A stretch of 64,000 nt of DNA, from NCBI RefSeq assembly GCF_014645695.1, contig NZ_BMMF01000002.1, positions 395,904 to 459,903 on the forward strand, in the 5' to 3' direction. Source of the stretch: Salinarimonas ramus. GTDB lineage: Bacteria; Pseudomonadota; Alphaproteobacteria; Rhizobiales; Beijerinckiaceae. Made by a program: the position numbers and the translations under genes. The notes under the pieces were generated by a model, which had not been told where the DNA came from, did no database searches, and saw nothing but the letters and a program-made list of their open reading frames with translations. The stretch's first letter is position 1. Each line of letters begins with the position of its first letter. Positions 38,171 through 47,010 of this stretch are shown in pieces.

Positions 38171-38513
38171 GTCGCCTCATAACGAGCATGACGCGCGGAA
38201 CTGCAACTCTGAGCAAAGAGAGTTGCACGATACGGTCGGCTAGGGCGGCTTGGCCCCGCGAGGTATGCAACGGACGCAAGGGTGCGTCTCGTCGGTGTGC
38301 ATTGCAAAAAGGCAGCGTGCCCTCCATATCGGCAGTGGCTGAAGGCGATGGAGCCGCTAGTCCTCCCGGCGGCGTTCCATTTCGGCCGTTCCCCTCTGGA
38401 GGGTTTCGACACTCCCAGTCGAAGCTCGACAACCTTGAAAGGCCGCTTCCGCAAGTCGGAAGCGGCCCTTTTTTTGCGCCGGCGCGGACGCGGCCCGGTG
38501 CGCGGGCCGCGAC
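38171..38513. other. Intergenic region with stem-loop and strong terminator; no gene called
   Basis: A perfect 9-bp inverted repeat TGCAACTCT / AGAGTTGCA lies at 38202-38210 and 38219-38227, about 30 bp after the LysR stop. A strong terminator lies at 38441-38475. The 210 bases between them hold no credible protein frame or complete tRNA. Either the LysR transcript has a long 3' tail or a small RNA is made here. Confidence 0.5.
38441..38475 (+). terminator. Rho-independent terminator
   Basis: GGCCGCTTCCG (38441-38451), loop CAAGT, CGGAAGCGGCC (38457-38467), then C and seven T (38469-38475). It stops + strand transcripts; only three T follow on the other strand, so it would be a weak terminator for msrP. 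Confidence 0.85.
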
Positions 38514-39470
38514 TCACATGAAGAGCCGCTCGCCCTCCATGCCCTCGTAGAGCGAGGCCACCCACTCGCCGTAGCCGTTGTAGATGACCGTTGGGCGCTC
38601 CTCGTCGGTGCCGAGCATGCGCTCCGTCGCCTGGCTCCAGCGCGGATGGGGCACTTCCGGGTTCACGTTGGCCCAGAAGCCGTATTCCTGCGCGGCGAGC
38701 TCCTCCCAGAAGGAGACCGGGCGCTCGTCCGTGAAGGTGACGCGCACGATCGACTTGATCGACTTGAAGCCGTACTTCCACGGCAGCGCGAGGCGGATCG
38801 GCGCGCCGAACTGCTCGTCGAGCGGCTTGCCGTAGATGCCGGTGACGAGGAAGGCGAGCTCGTTCGTCGCCTCCTCCATCGTTACGCCCTCGACGTAGGG
38901 CCACGGATACCAGCTCTGGCGCTGGCCCGAGGCGACGTCCGGGTTCATGAAGGTCTCGAAGCGCAGGTAGCGCGCCGAGGAGAGCGGGCGGGCCATTTCA
39001 ACGAGATCGGCCAGCGGGAAGCCCGTCCACGGCACCGCCATGGCCCAGGCCTCGACGCAGCGCAGGCGGTAGAGCCGCTCCTCAAGCGTCATGGCGCGCA
39101 CGAGCTCGTCGATGTCGATCGTGCGCTCCTCCTCCACCATGCCGTCGACGACGATCGACCACGGCCGCGTCTCGAGCCGCTGCGCGGCGGCGGCGACACG
39201 CTTGGAAGAGCCGAACTCGTAGAAGTTGTTGTAGTTGGAGGCCACCGCCTCCTCCGTCACCGGCCGGTCGAGGGTGAAGCGCGGGTCTTGCGGCGCGGGG
39301 TAGAGATCCGCCGTCGGGTCGCTCTCTTGGGCCTGCGCCAATCGCGGCAGCGCGGCAGCGCCGATCATGCCGGCACCGCCGGCCATCAGGCTGCGCCGGC
39401 TCAGCCAGACGCTCTCGGGGGTGGCGGCGCTCTCGGGCAGCTCCCAGCCGCGGGGTCGCTTGATCAACAT
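38514..39470 (-). CDS. msrP: Protein-methionine-sulfoxide reductase catalytic subunit MsrP
   Basis: 318-residue periplasmic molybdenum enzyme repairing oxidised methionines. Tat signal with SRRSLMAGGAGMIGAAALP (residues about 24-42); sulfite-oxidase fold with the Mo-ligand Cys in RLRCVEAWAMAVPW, NNFYEFG near the start, and the closing YNGYGEWVASLYEG. The ATG at 39470 has GGAG 8 bp upstream. The haem membrane partner MsrQ, normally adjacent, is not in the flanking sequence, so electrons must come from an msrQ elsewhere or another donor. Confidence 0.94.
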   Translation of the reverse strand: MLIKRPRGWELPESAATPESVWLSRRSLMAGGAGMIGAAALPRLAQAQESDPTADLYPAPQDPRFTLDRPVTEEAVASNYNNFYEFGSSKRVAAAAQRLETRPWSIVVDGMVEEERTIDIDELVRAMTLEERLYRLRCVEAWAMAVPWTGFPLADLVEMARPLSSARYLRFETFMNPDVASGQRQSWYPWPYVEGVTMEEATNELAFLVTGIYGKPLDEQFGAPIRLALPWKYGFKSIKSIVRVTFTDERPVSFWEELAAQEYGFWANVNPEVPHPRWSQATERMLGTDEERPTVIYNGYGEWVASLYEGMEGERLFM

Positions 39471-39523
39471 GGATGCACTCCTCATGACTGTGCGTGAGGG
39501 TCGACCTGGAACGCGGGCGTCGC

Positions 39524-39559
39524 AAGTCAAACCTTCGCGGGCGAAGTCAAACCTTCGCG
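39524..39559 (+). repeat. Two direct copies of a 16-bp repeat between msrP and the aldolase gene
   Basis: AAGTCAAACCTTCGCG occurs at 39524-39539 and 39544-39559 (period 20). The second copy with flanks forms GCGAAG/CTTCGC (39541-39558). They lie between divergent genes, 54-90 bp upstream of the msrP start, and could be regulator sites. Confidence 0.5.
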
Positions 39560-39685
39560 AGAGGCGGCGCCCGAAGACGGCGCCTGCGGCTGGGCGCCAA
39601 CCCGCCTCGCGCACCTTTGCGCTTCCTCTTCGCGGTGAGGACGCGCTACGTTTCGCGACCCGTCGCCGCAGGAGCAGAGCCCACC

Positions 39686-40456
39686 ATGTCCGCAACCTTC
39701 CGCCTCGCCGAGCGTCTCGCCGAGAACCGGCCCCTCGTCTCCGCCTGGTGCGGCATGCCCACGCCCGAGACCGCGGGGCTGCTCGCGGCGGAGGCGTTCG
39801 ACGCGGTGACGCTCGACATGCAGCACGGCGCCATCGACTTCCGCGAGGTGCTGCAGGCGATCCCGCTCGTCGCCGCGCACGGCAAGCCGACGGTGGTGCG
39901 CGTGCCGGTGGGCGCCTTCGCCACCGCCTCGCGGGTGCTCGACGCAGGAGCTGCGGGCATCATCGCGCCGATGATCAACAGCGTCGCGGACGCGCGCGCG
40001 CTCGTCGCCTACACCAAGTTCCCGCCGGTGGGCGAGCGTTCCTGGGGTCCCGCCGGCGCGCTCGCGCTCAACGGCCTGCAGCCGCCGCAGTACTTCCAGC
40101 GCGCCAACGACGCCGTCATGGTGCTGGCCATGGTGGAGACCCGCGCCGCCCTCGACATCGTCGACGAGATCCTCGCGGTCGACGGGCTCGACGGCATCTT
40201 CATCGGCCCCGCCGACCTCTCGATCACGCTCTCGGGCGGGGCGGGCGTGAACCCGGCCGCGCCGGAGGTCGACGAGGCGCTCGACCATGCGCTGGCGCGC
40301 ACCCGCGCCGCCGGCAAGCGCATCGGCGTCTACGCGCACATCCCGGAGCGCGCGGCGCTGTTCAAGTCCAAGGGCTTCGATTTCGTGGCCGCGAGCTCCG
40401 ATGCGAACTTCATGCGTGCAGGCGCGCGGGCGCTGCTGGGCGGGCTCGCGGGCTGA
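39686..40456 (+). CDS. HpcH/HpaI family aldolase (2,4-dihydroxyhept-2-ene-1,7-dioate or related)
   Basis: 256-residue class II pyruvate aldolase with TIM-barrel motifs: AFDAVTLDMQHG (general-base His and acid region), VRVPVGAF, GIIAPMINSVADA, VMVLAMVETRAALD with the metal-ligand Glu, GLDGIFIGPADLS with the metal-ligand Asp, and ASSDANFM near the end. It splits 2-keto-4-hydroxy acids into pyruvate and an aldehyde. The start is the ATG at 39686. No pathway partner is nearby, so the substrate is open. Confidence 0.93.
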   Translation: MSATFRLAERLAENRPLVSAWCGMPTPETAGLLAAEAFDAVTLDMQHGAIDFREVLQAIPLVAAHGKPTVVRVPVGAFATASRVLDAGAAGIIAPMINSVADARALVAYTKFPPVGERSWGPAGALALNGLQPPQYFQRANDAVMVLAMVETRAALDIVDEILAVDGLDGIFIGPADLSITLSGGAGVNPAAPEVDEALDHALARTRAAGKRIGVYAHIPERAALFKSKGFDFVAASSDANFMRAGARALLGGLAG

Positions 40457-40593
40457 CGGGTCCGGCGAGGCGGGTCACGCGCTGCGGGTCTGTGGATTTC
40501 TTCTCGGACCGGTCTTCCATCCGTCACGATTCCGGCGCAACGCTCGCGCGACAGGCCGCGCGGACGAACGACGCGGCTCCGGAGACGAAGCTC

Positions 40594-42570
40594 ATGACCC
40601 GCACGCCCCTCCTCACCCGCCGCTCCTTCCTGGCGGGCGCCGCCGCGACGACCGGTGCGCTCGCGACGATGCATCCGTTCTCCCTGCGCGCGCAGGCGAA
40701 CACGGCGCATCTGCGCGTGATGGAGACGACGGACCTCCACGTCCACGTCTTTCCTTACGATTACTATGCCGACAAGCCGGTCGACACGCTCGGCCTCTCG
40801 CGCACCGCGGCCCATTTCCGCGCGATCCGCGCCGAGGCGACGAACGCGATCCTCGTCGACAACGGCGACTTCCTGCAGGGCAACCCGATGGGCGACTACA
40901 TCGCCTACGAGCGCGGCATGAAGGCGGGTGACACGCACCCGATCGTCGCGGCCATGAACGTGCTCGGCTACGACGCCGGCACGCTCGGCAACCACGAGTT
41001 CAACTACGGCCTCTCCTTCCTGGAGAGCACGCTCGCCGGCGCGAACTTCCCCGTCGTGTGCGCCAACGTCGCCTCGGGCGCGCTCGCGAGCGACCCGCGC
41101 GCGGACCGCACGTTCGTGAAGCCGTACGTGATCCTCGATCGCACGGTGACGGACGGCGCGGGCGTCGCTCATCCGATCAAGATCGGCCTCATCGGCTTCG
41201 TGCCGCCCCAGATCATGAACTGGGACAAGCGCCATCTCGAGGGCAACGTCGCCGCGCGCGACATCGTCCAGGCGGCGCGCGCCTACGTCCCGCAGATGCG
41301 CGAGGAGGGCGCGCAGATCGTCATCGCCCTCTCGCATTCGGGCATCGACCCCTCCGCCGGGGACGGCGCGGAGAACGCGGCGCTGCTGCTGGCCGGGATC
41401 GAGGGGATCGACGCGCTCGTGCTGGGCCACCAGCATCTCGTCTTTCCGGGCGAGAGCTTCGTCGACATGGCCGGGGTGGATGCCGGCGCGGGGACGCTGC
41501 GCGGCAAGCCCGCGGCCATGGGCGGCTTCTGGGGCTCGCATCTGGGCGTCCTCGACCTGATGCTGGAGCGCACCGCGGACGGCTGGCGCATCGCCGCCTC
41601 GACCTCCGAGGCGCGCCCGATCTCCAAGCGCAACGAGGACCGCTCGATCACCGCGCTGGTCTCGGACGAGGCGGACGTGCTCGCGGCCGCGCAGGCGGAG
41701 CACGAGGCGACGCTCGCCTATGTCCGCCGCCCCGTCGGCGAGACGGCGGCGCCGCTCCACTCCTATTTCGCGCTGGTCGCCGACGATCCGTCGGTGCAGG
41801 TCGTGAGCCAGGCGCAGACCTGGTACATCGCGCAGATGATGCAGGGCACCGAGTGGGAGGGCCTGCCCATCCTCTCCGCGGCGGCGCCCTTCAAGGCGGG
41901 CGGCCGCGGGGGGCCGGAATACTACACGGACGTCCCCGTGGGCCCCGTCGCCATCAAGAACGTGGCCGACCTCTACCTCTATCCGAACACCGTGCGCGCC
42001 ATCGTCGTCGAGGGCGCGACGGTGAAGGAGTGGCTCGAGATGTCGGCGGGCATGTTCAACCAGGTCGCGCCCGGCGAGGCCGACCAGGTGCTGATCAACC
42101 CCGACTTCCCGAGCTACAATTTCGACGTCATCGACGGGGTGACCTACGAGATCGACCTGACTGAGCCCGCGAAGTACGACGCGAAGGGCGAGGTGGTGAA
42201 CCCGGACGCCGCGCGCATCGTGAACCTCGCCTTCGAGGGCAGGCCCGTCGACCCGGCCGAGCGCTTCGTCGTGGCGACGAACAATTACCGCGCGGGAGGC
42301 GGCGGCAACTTCCCCGGCGTGACCGAGGACAAGGTCGTCTTCGTCGGGCCCGACACGAACCGCGACGTCCTCGTGCGCTACATCGTCGAGCAGGGCACGA
42401 TCGACCCGCGGGCGGACGCGAACTGGCGCTTCGCCCCGGTCCCGGGCGCGACCGTCCTGTTCGACACCGGCCCGAAGGCGCGCGACCTCGTGGCCGAGGT
42501 CACGGGCGTCGCCATCGAGCCCGCCGGCGACGGCGAGAACGGCTTCGCGCGTTTCCGCATCACGCTGTGA
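40594..42570 (+). CDS. cpdB: Bifunctional 2',3'-cyclic-nucleotide 2'-phosphodiesterase/3'-nucleotidase
   Basis: 658-residue periplasmic enzyme degrading 2',3'-cyclic nucleotides and 3'-nucleotides. Tat-like signal (LTRRSFLAGAAATTGALA). Metallophosphatase domain: TTDLHVHVFPYDYY, VDNGDFLQGNP, LGNHEFNYGL, ALSHSG, LGHQHL. The 5'-nucleotidase C-terminal domain contains APFKAGGRGGPEYYTD, LYLYPNTVRAIVVEGATVKEWL and NNYRAGGGGNFPG, the nucleoside-binding parts. Full length for the family. Single gene between the aldolase and dnaN. Confidence 0.95.
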   Translation: MTRTPLLTRRSFLAGAAATTGALATMHPFSLRAQANTAHLRVMETTDLHVHVFPYDYYADKPVDTLGLSRTAAHFRAIRAEATNAILVDNGDFLQGNPMGDYIAYERGMKAGDTHPIVAAMNVLGYDAGTLGNHEFNYGLSFLESTLAGANFPVVCANVASGALASDPRADRTFVKPYVILDRTVTDGAGVAHPIKIGLIGFVPPQIMNWDKRHLEGNVAARDIVQAARAYVPQMREEGAQIVIALSHSGIDPSAGDGAENAALLLAGIEGIDALVLGHQHLVFPGESFVDMAGVDAGAGTLRGKPAAMGGFWGSHLGVLDLMLERTADGWRIAASTSEARPISKRNEDRSITALVSDEADVLAAAQAEHEATLAYVRRPVGETAAPLHSYFALVADDPSVQVVSQAQTWYIAQMMQGTEWEGLPILSAAAPFKAGGRGGPEYYTDVPVGPVAIKNVADLYLYPNTVRAIVVEGATVKEWLEMSAGMFNQVAPGEADQVLINPDFPSYNFDVIDGVTYEIDLTEPAKYDAKGEVVNPDAARIVNLAFEGRPVDPAERFVVATNNYRAGGGGNFPGVTEDKVVFVGPDTNRDVLVRYIVEQGTIDPRADANWRFAPVPGATVLFDTGPKARDLVAEVTGVAIEPAGDGENGFARFRITL

Positions 42571-42787
42571 GGCCCGGCACCGCCCCGCGGGGAGGTCGGC
42601 GAGCGCAGCGAGACGGGTGGGGGCGAGAAGCGCCGGCCGCTCGCCCCCTCCGGTCCGCCTTCTGTGCATCGCCGCATCGTCGCCCTTGCGTTCCCGGTGC
42701 GGCTTCGCCAATCTGCGCTCCCTGTCGACTGCGCCCGCGACGCTCTGGTAGCGCCGCGGGCGCCATTGCCGAAAATCGGGTTTCGCC

Positions 42788-43906
42788 ATGAAGGTCACCG
42801 TCGAGCGCGCCTCTCTCCTGAAGGCGCTGGGTCACGTCCACCGCGTCGTCGAGCGACGCTCGACGATCCCGATCCTCTCGAACGTGCTCGTGCGCGTGGA
42901 CGCGGAGGGGCTCGGCCTCAAGGCGACGGACCTCGACATGGAGGTGACGGAGACCATCAAGGCCGACGTCGTCCAGCCCGGCTCGACCACGATCCCCGCC
43001 CACGTCATCTACGACATCGTCCGCAAGCTGCCCGACGGCGCGCAGATCTCGCTCGAGGCGACCGGCGAGGCCGGCCAGATGGTGCTGCGCTCCGGGCGCT
43101 CCAAGTTCACGCTGCAGACGCTGCCGGAGACCGACTTCCCGGACCTCGCCGCCGGCGAGATGAGCGTCTCCTTCGCCGTGAAGCCGGGCGATCTGCACAA
43201 GCTCATCGAGAAGACGCAATTCGCGATCTCCACAGAGGAGACGCGCTACTACCTCAACGGCATCTACTTCCACACGATCGAGAGCGAGGGCGAGACCGTG
43301 CTGCGCGCGGTGGCCACCGACGGCCATCGCCTCGCGCGCGCGCAGATGCCGGCGCCCGAGGGCGCGGCAGGCATGCCCGGCATCATCGTGCCGCGCAAGG
43401 CCGTCGCCGAGATCCTCAAGCTCGTCGAGGAGGGCGGGGAGCTCATCCGCGTCGAGCTCTCCCCGGCCAAGATCCGCGTGAGCTTCGACAGCGTGATCCT
43501 CACCTCGAAGCTCATCGACGGCACCTTTCCGGACTACCAGCGCGTCATCCCCGCGGGCAACGACAAGTCCCTCGTCGTCGATCGCGACCTCTTCGCCAAG
43601 GCGGTGGACCGCGTCTCGACCATCTCCTCGGAGCGCGGGCGGGCGGTGAAGCTCGCCATCGGCGACGGACGCGTGACGCTGTCGGTGAACAACCCGGATT
43701 CCGGCTCGGCCACGGAGGAGATCGAGGTCGAGTACGAGGCGAGCCCGCTCGACATCGGCTTCAACGCCCGCTACCTCCTGGACATCACGAGCCAGCTCGA
43801 CGGCGACACCGCCCTCTTCAAGCTCGCCGATCCTGGCTCGCCGACCCTGATCCAGGACAAGGAGGGCGCACCCGCCCTCTACGTCCTCATGCCGATGCGC
43901 GTGTGA
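42788..43906 (+). CDS. dnaN: DNA polymerase III beta sliding clamp
   Basis: 372-residue clamp that tethers the replicase to DNA. Starts MKVTVERASLLKALGHVHRVVERRSTIPILSN, has the PDFPDL-type segment (ETDFPDLAAGE), RYYLNGIYFH, ATDGHRLA and the C-terminal hydrophobic-pocket end YVLMPMRV, a standard clamp tail. recF follows 40 bp later, probably in one operon; dnaA is not here, as often in Rhizobiales where these genes are scattered. Confidence 0.98.
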   Translation: MKVTVERASLLKALGHVHRVVERRSTIPILSNVLVRVDAEGLGLKATDLDMEVTETIKADVVQPGSTTIPAHVIYDIVRKLPDGAQISLEATGEAGQMVLRSGRSKFTLQTLPETDFPDLAAGEMSVSFAVKPGDLHKLIEKTQFAISTEETRYYLNGIYFHTIESEGETVLRAVATDGHRLARAQMPAPEGAAGMPGIIVPRKAVAEILKLVEEGGELIRVELSPAKIRVSFDSVILTSKLIDGTFPDYQRVIPAGNDKSLVVDRDLFAKAVDRVSTISSERGRAVKLAIGDGRVTLSVNNPDSGSATEEIEVEYEASPLDIGFNARYLLDITSQLDGDTALFKLADPGSPTLIQDKEGAPALYVLMPMRV

Positions 43907-43946
43907 GGACCGGCTACGCCGGCATCTAGGCCGGCCGGATGCGAGC

Positions 43947-45092
43947 ATGAGCGACGAGACGGGGGCCGGCCCGCGGGTCACGCGGCTCCTCCTGCAGGAT
44001 TTCCGCTCCTACGCGACGCTCGACCTCGCGCCGCGCGCGGGCGTCGTGGCGCTCGTGGGCGAGAACGGCGCCGGCAAGACCAACATCATCGAGGCGATCT
44101 CGCTGTTCGCACCCGGCCGCGGCCTGCGCCGGGCGGATTTCGCCGCCATGGCGCGCCAGGGTACGAGCGGCTTCACCGTCTCCCTCACGCTGGACGGCGC
44201 CTATGGCGAGCATCGCCTGGGCACGGCGACGACGCTCGCCGGCGAGGGACGCTCGCGGGTGTGCCGCATCGACGGCGCGCCGGCCCCCTCGCCCGCCGCC
44301 TTCGGCGAATACCTGCGCCTCGTCTGGCTGACCCCCGATCTCGACGCGCTCTTCCGCGGCCCGGCGGGCGACCGCCGCCGCTTCCTCGACAGGCTCGTCC
44401 TCGCCGTCGATTCCGAGCACGGCGCGCGGGTCTCGGCGCTGGAGCGGGCGCTGCGCAACCGCAACCGGTTGCTCGAGGAGAACGGCGAGCCGCGCTGGCT
44501 CGACGCCGTGGAGCGCGAGGCGGCGGAGCTCGGCATCGCCGTGGCCGCCGCGCGCCGGGAGACGGTGGCGCGCCTCGACGGGCTCGTCGCCGAGACGCAC
44601 GACCCCGCCTCGCCCTTCCCCTTCGCGCGGCTGGGGCTCGAGGGCGAGATCGACGACCTCGTGGCGAGCCTCCCCGCCATCGACGCCGAGGACCGCTACC
44701 GCGCGCTCCTGCGCGAAGGCCGCGCCCGCGATCGCGCCGCGGGGCGAACCCTCGTCGGGCCGCAGGCGAGCGATCTCGCGGTGCGTCACGGTCCGAAGAA
44801 CATCCCCGCCCATCTCGCCTCGACGGGCGAGCAGAAGGCGCTCCTCGTCGGCCTCGTCCTGGCCCATGCGCGGCTAACCACGACCATGACAGGCCTCGCC
44901 CCCCTCGTCCTCCTCGACGAGGTCGCGGCCCATCTCGATCCACGCCGGCGCGCGGCGCTCTACGAGGAGCTGTTCCGGCTCGGCGGCCAGATCTGGCTCA
45001 CCGGCGCCGACCGCGCGCTGTTCGCGGAGCTCGCGAACCGAGCGGACATCGTCGCCGTTGGTGAGGGCCGGGCGACCCCGCTCGGTGCCTGA
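43947..45092 (+). CDS. recF: DNA replication and repair protein RecF
   Basis: 381-residue SMC-like ATPase that loads RecA at gaps with RecO and RecR. Walker A GENGAGKT at residues about 37-44, ABC signature STGEQKALLVGLVLAHA, Walker B LVLLDEVAAHLDPRRR with the D-loop. The LRRADFAAM segment follows Walker A as usual. Operon with dnaN; a CPBP protease gene starts 36 bp downstream. Confidence 0.96.
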   Translation: MSDETGAGPRVTRLLLQDFRSYATLDLAPRAGVVALVGENGAGKTNIIEAISLFAPGRGLRRADFAAMARQGTSGFTVSLTLDGAYGEHRLGTATTLAGEGRSRVCRIDGAPAPSPAAFGEYLRLVWLTPDLDALFRGPAGDRRRFLDRLVLAVDSEHGARVSALERALRNRNRLLEENGEPRWLDAVEREAAELGIAVAAARRETVARLDGLVAETHDPASPFPFARLGLEGEIDDLVASLPAIDAEDRYRALLREGRARDRAAGRTLVGPQASDLAVRHGPKNIPAHLASTGEQKALLVGLVLAHARLTTTMTGLAPLVLLDEVAAHLDPRRRAALYEELFRLGGQIWLTGADRALFAELANRADIVAVGEGRATPLGA

Positions 45093-45128
45093 ACGCCCTC
45101 CCCTCCTCCCGCCCCACGGTCGTCCTCC

Positions 45129-45923
45129 ATGCGTTTCGCCTTGCCTTTCCTCGCCTGGTTCGCCCTCGGCTTCGTCGGCATCGCCGTGATGGCGACGCGG
45201 ATCGGGCTCGACGCGCTGCGGGCGGTGGAGGGCGCTCCGCAGATGTCGGACGGGCTCCTGCGCGCGCTCCTGATCGTGCAGCCGGCGGTGCTCCTCGCCG
45301 TCGCGGTGGCGGTGGGCGTGGCGCTCTCGGAGCGGGCAGGGCTGCGCTCCTGGCTGACTGCACGGCTGCGCGGCGATCCGCTGCCGCTCGTCTCGTTTCC
45401 CTCCATCGTCGGGACGCTCGCGCTGACGACGGCGCTCGCCCTCGTCGCGCTCCTCCTCGATCTCGCCTTCCGCCTGCTCGCGCCGGACGCCTTCGTCGGC
45501 CTGCCGGGGCCCGATCTCGCGCTGATCCCGCGGCTCTCCGCGCTGCTCTACGGCGGCATCACCGAGGAGCTGATGCTGCGCTACGGCCTGATGACCGGCC
45601 TCGCCTGGGCCGTGCTGGCGCTGATGCGCGGGCGCGCCGGAGGGCGCAGCACCGATGGCAGGCACGCCGGCGCGATGTGGGGCGTCATCGTGCTCGTCGC
45701 GATCCTGTTCGGGGCCGGCCACCTGCCGGCGCTCTCCGCCAGCGTCGAGCCGAACCTCGTCCTCGTGATCCGCACCATCGCCATCAACGCCATCCTCGGC
45801 ACGCTCTACGGTTGGCTCTATTGGCGCTACGCGCTCGAGCACGCGATCCTCGCCCACGCCTTCACCCACGGCGTGTTCTGGCTCGCGGGGCCGCTGATGG
45901 CGTCCGTCGCGGGGCTCGCGTGA
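45129..45923 (+). CDS. CPBP-family intramembrane metalloprotease (CAAX protease-like)
   Basis: 264-residue protein with about seven membrane helices. Motif 1 GITEELMLRYGLMTG contains the EExxxR glutamates; motif 2 ILFGAGHLPA the FxxxH His; motif 3 HAFTHGVFW the second His. These are the Abi/CPBP (Rce1-like) active-site residues. Bacterial members act in bacteriocin self-immunity, protein sorting or regulation; no bacteriocin gene is nearby, so the role is open. Confidence 0.9.
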   Translation: MRFALPFLAWFALGFVGIAVMATRIGLDALRAVEGAPQMSDGLLRALLIVQPAVLLAVAVAVGVALSERAGLRSWLTARLRGDPLPLVSFPSIVGTLALTTALALVALLLDLAFRLLAPDAFVGLPGPDLALIPRLSALLYGGITEELMLRYGLMTGLAWAVLALMRGRAGGRSTDGRHAGAMWGVIVLVAILFGAGHLPALSASVEPNLVLVIRTIAINAILGTLYGWLYWRYALEHAILAHAFTHGVFWLAGPLMASVAGLA

Positions 45924-46031
45924 GGCACTCGTCGGCGCGCGCCATGAAACCTCCTGATGACAGCCCGCGCGCGGCGCGCTATCAGCCTCGCAGTGCAGCA
46001 TCGCCCAGCGCCCGCGGGGAGCCGACGCGCC

Positions 46032-46922
46032 ATGCCGAGCCAGACCTCACCCACCGATACGGGCGCCCCGCGGGGCGGCTACACCGTGCAGACGCGCCGC
46101 GTCGCGCGGGCGAACGCCCCGGCGCTGGAGCTCGTCGAGACGCTGCCCGACGGCGCGCGTACCGGCGCGCCGCTCCTCCTGATCCACGGCGCCTTCGGCG
46201 GCGCGTGGATGTGGGCGGAGCATCTGGGGCCCTATCTCGCCCGGCGCGGGCGCGCCTCGCTCGCCGTCTCGCTACGCGCCCACGGCGGCTCGGAGGGGCG
46301 CGAGAGCCTGCGCGACATCACGCTGGACGACTACGTCGACGACGTGCGCTTCGCGCTGGAGCGCCTGCCGCAGGCGCCGGTCGTCGTGGGGCATTCGCTC
46401 GGCGGGCTCCTCGCGCAGAAGCTGATCGGCCGCGCGCAGATGCGCGGGCTCGTCCTCGTCTCTTCGTTGCCGCCAGAGGGCCTCGCCACGGTCAACCTGC
46501 GCACGGCGATGACGGAGCCCGTCGTCTGGCTCGACGCCTTCCTCGGCGCGGCGGTACCGGAGGCGGCGTCCGCGGCGGCGGCCATGACCAACGGCGCGCG
46601 CACGCAGCTCTTCTCGGACGGGCTCGCCCCCGCCCGCGCGCGCCGCTACGCGGCGATGATGGTGCCCGAGGCGCCCCGCGCGCTCGCCCAGGCCAACGTG
46701 CCGGGGCCGATCCTCTCGGCCTTCCTCACGCGCCTGCCGACGCTCGTCGTCGGCTCGGCGCAGGACAGGCTGGTGTGGCGCTCGTGCACCCTGCGCACGG
46801 CTTTCTACCACGCCGCGCGCCACGAGACGCTCGACCCCTCCGGGCACTTCCCCATGCTCGACGTCAGCGCGGAGACGCTCGGGCGCAAGATCCTCGCCTG
46901 GCTCGACGCGGAGGGGCTCTGA
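46032..46922 (+). CDS. Alpha/beta-fold hydrolase
   Basis: 296 residues. Oxyanion-hole segment LLLIHGAFGGAWMWAEHLGPYL, the nucleophile elbow GHSLGG, the acid in VVGSAQDRLVW and the C-terminal His in HFPMLDV form a complete triad. It is a soluble hydrolase (esterase, lipase or peptidase type) of unknown substrate. The ATG at 46032 leaves a short polar N-terminus; an ATG at 45957 is possible. Confidence 0.9.
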   Translation: MPSQTSPTDTGAPRGGYTVQTRRVARANAPALELVETLPDGARTGAPLLLIHGAFGGAWMWAEHLGPYLARRGRASLAVSLRAHGGSEGRESLRDITLDDYVDDVRFALERLPQAPVVVGHSLGGLLAQKLIGRAQMRGLVLVSSLPPEGLATVNLRTAMTEPVVWLDAFLGAAVPEAASAAAAMTNGARTQLFSDGLAPARARRYAAMMVPEAPRALAQANVPGPILSAFLTRLPTLVVGSAQDRLVWRSCTLRTAFYHAARHETLDPSGHFPMLDVSAETLGRKILAWLDAEGL

Positions 46923-47010
46923 CCCGCGCGCCCGCGCGCAAACCGCTTTGCGGGCTCGCGAATCTCGTTTACGTCCGTGGAAGCCGGCGCTGGCCGGGCC
47001 GGATTTCCGC

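Noticed and set aside
38320..38435. Segment resembling a serine tRNA (GTGGCTGAAGGC followed by a TTTCGACA loop)
   Set aside because: The anticodon loop lacks the U33 position, the T-stem does not pair, and no acceptor stem or discriminator was found.
39524..39559. CRISPR repeats
   Set aside because: Only two copies with a 4-bp spacing; no spacers or cas genes anywhere in the window.
42571..43000. Replication origin near dnaN/recF
   Set aside because: dnaA is absent and no cluster of DnaA boxes or AT-rich unwinding stretch was seen.
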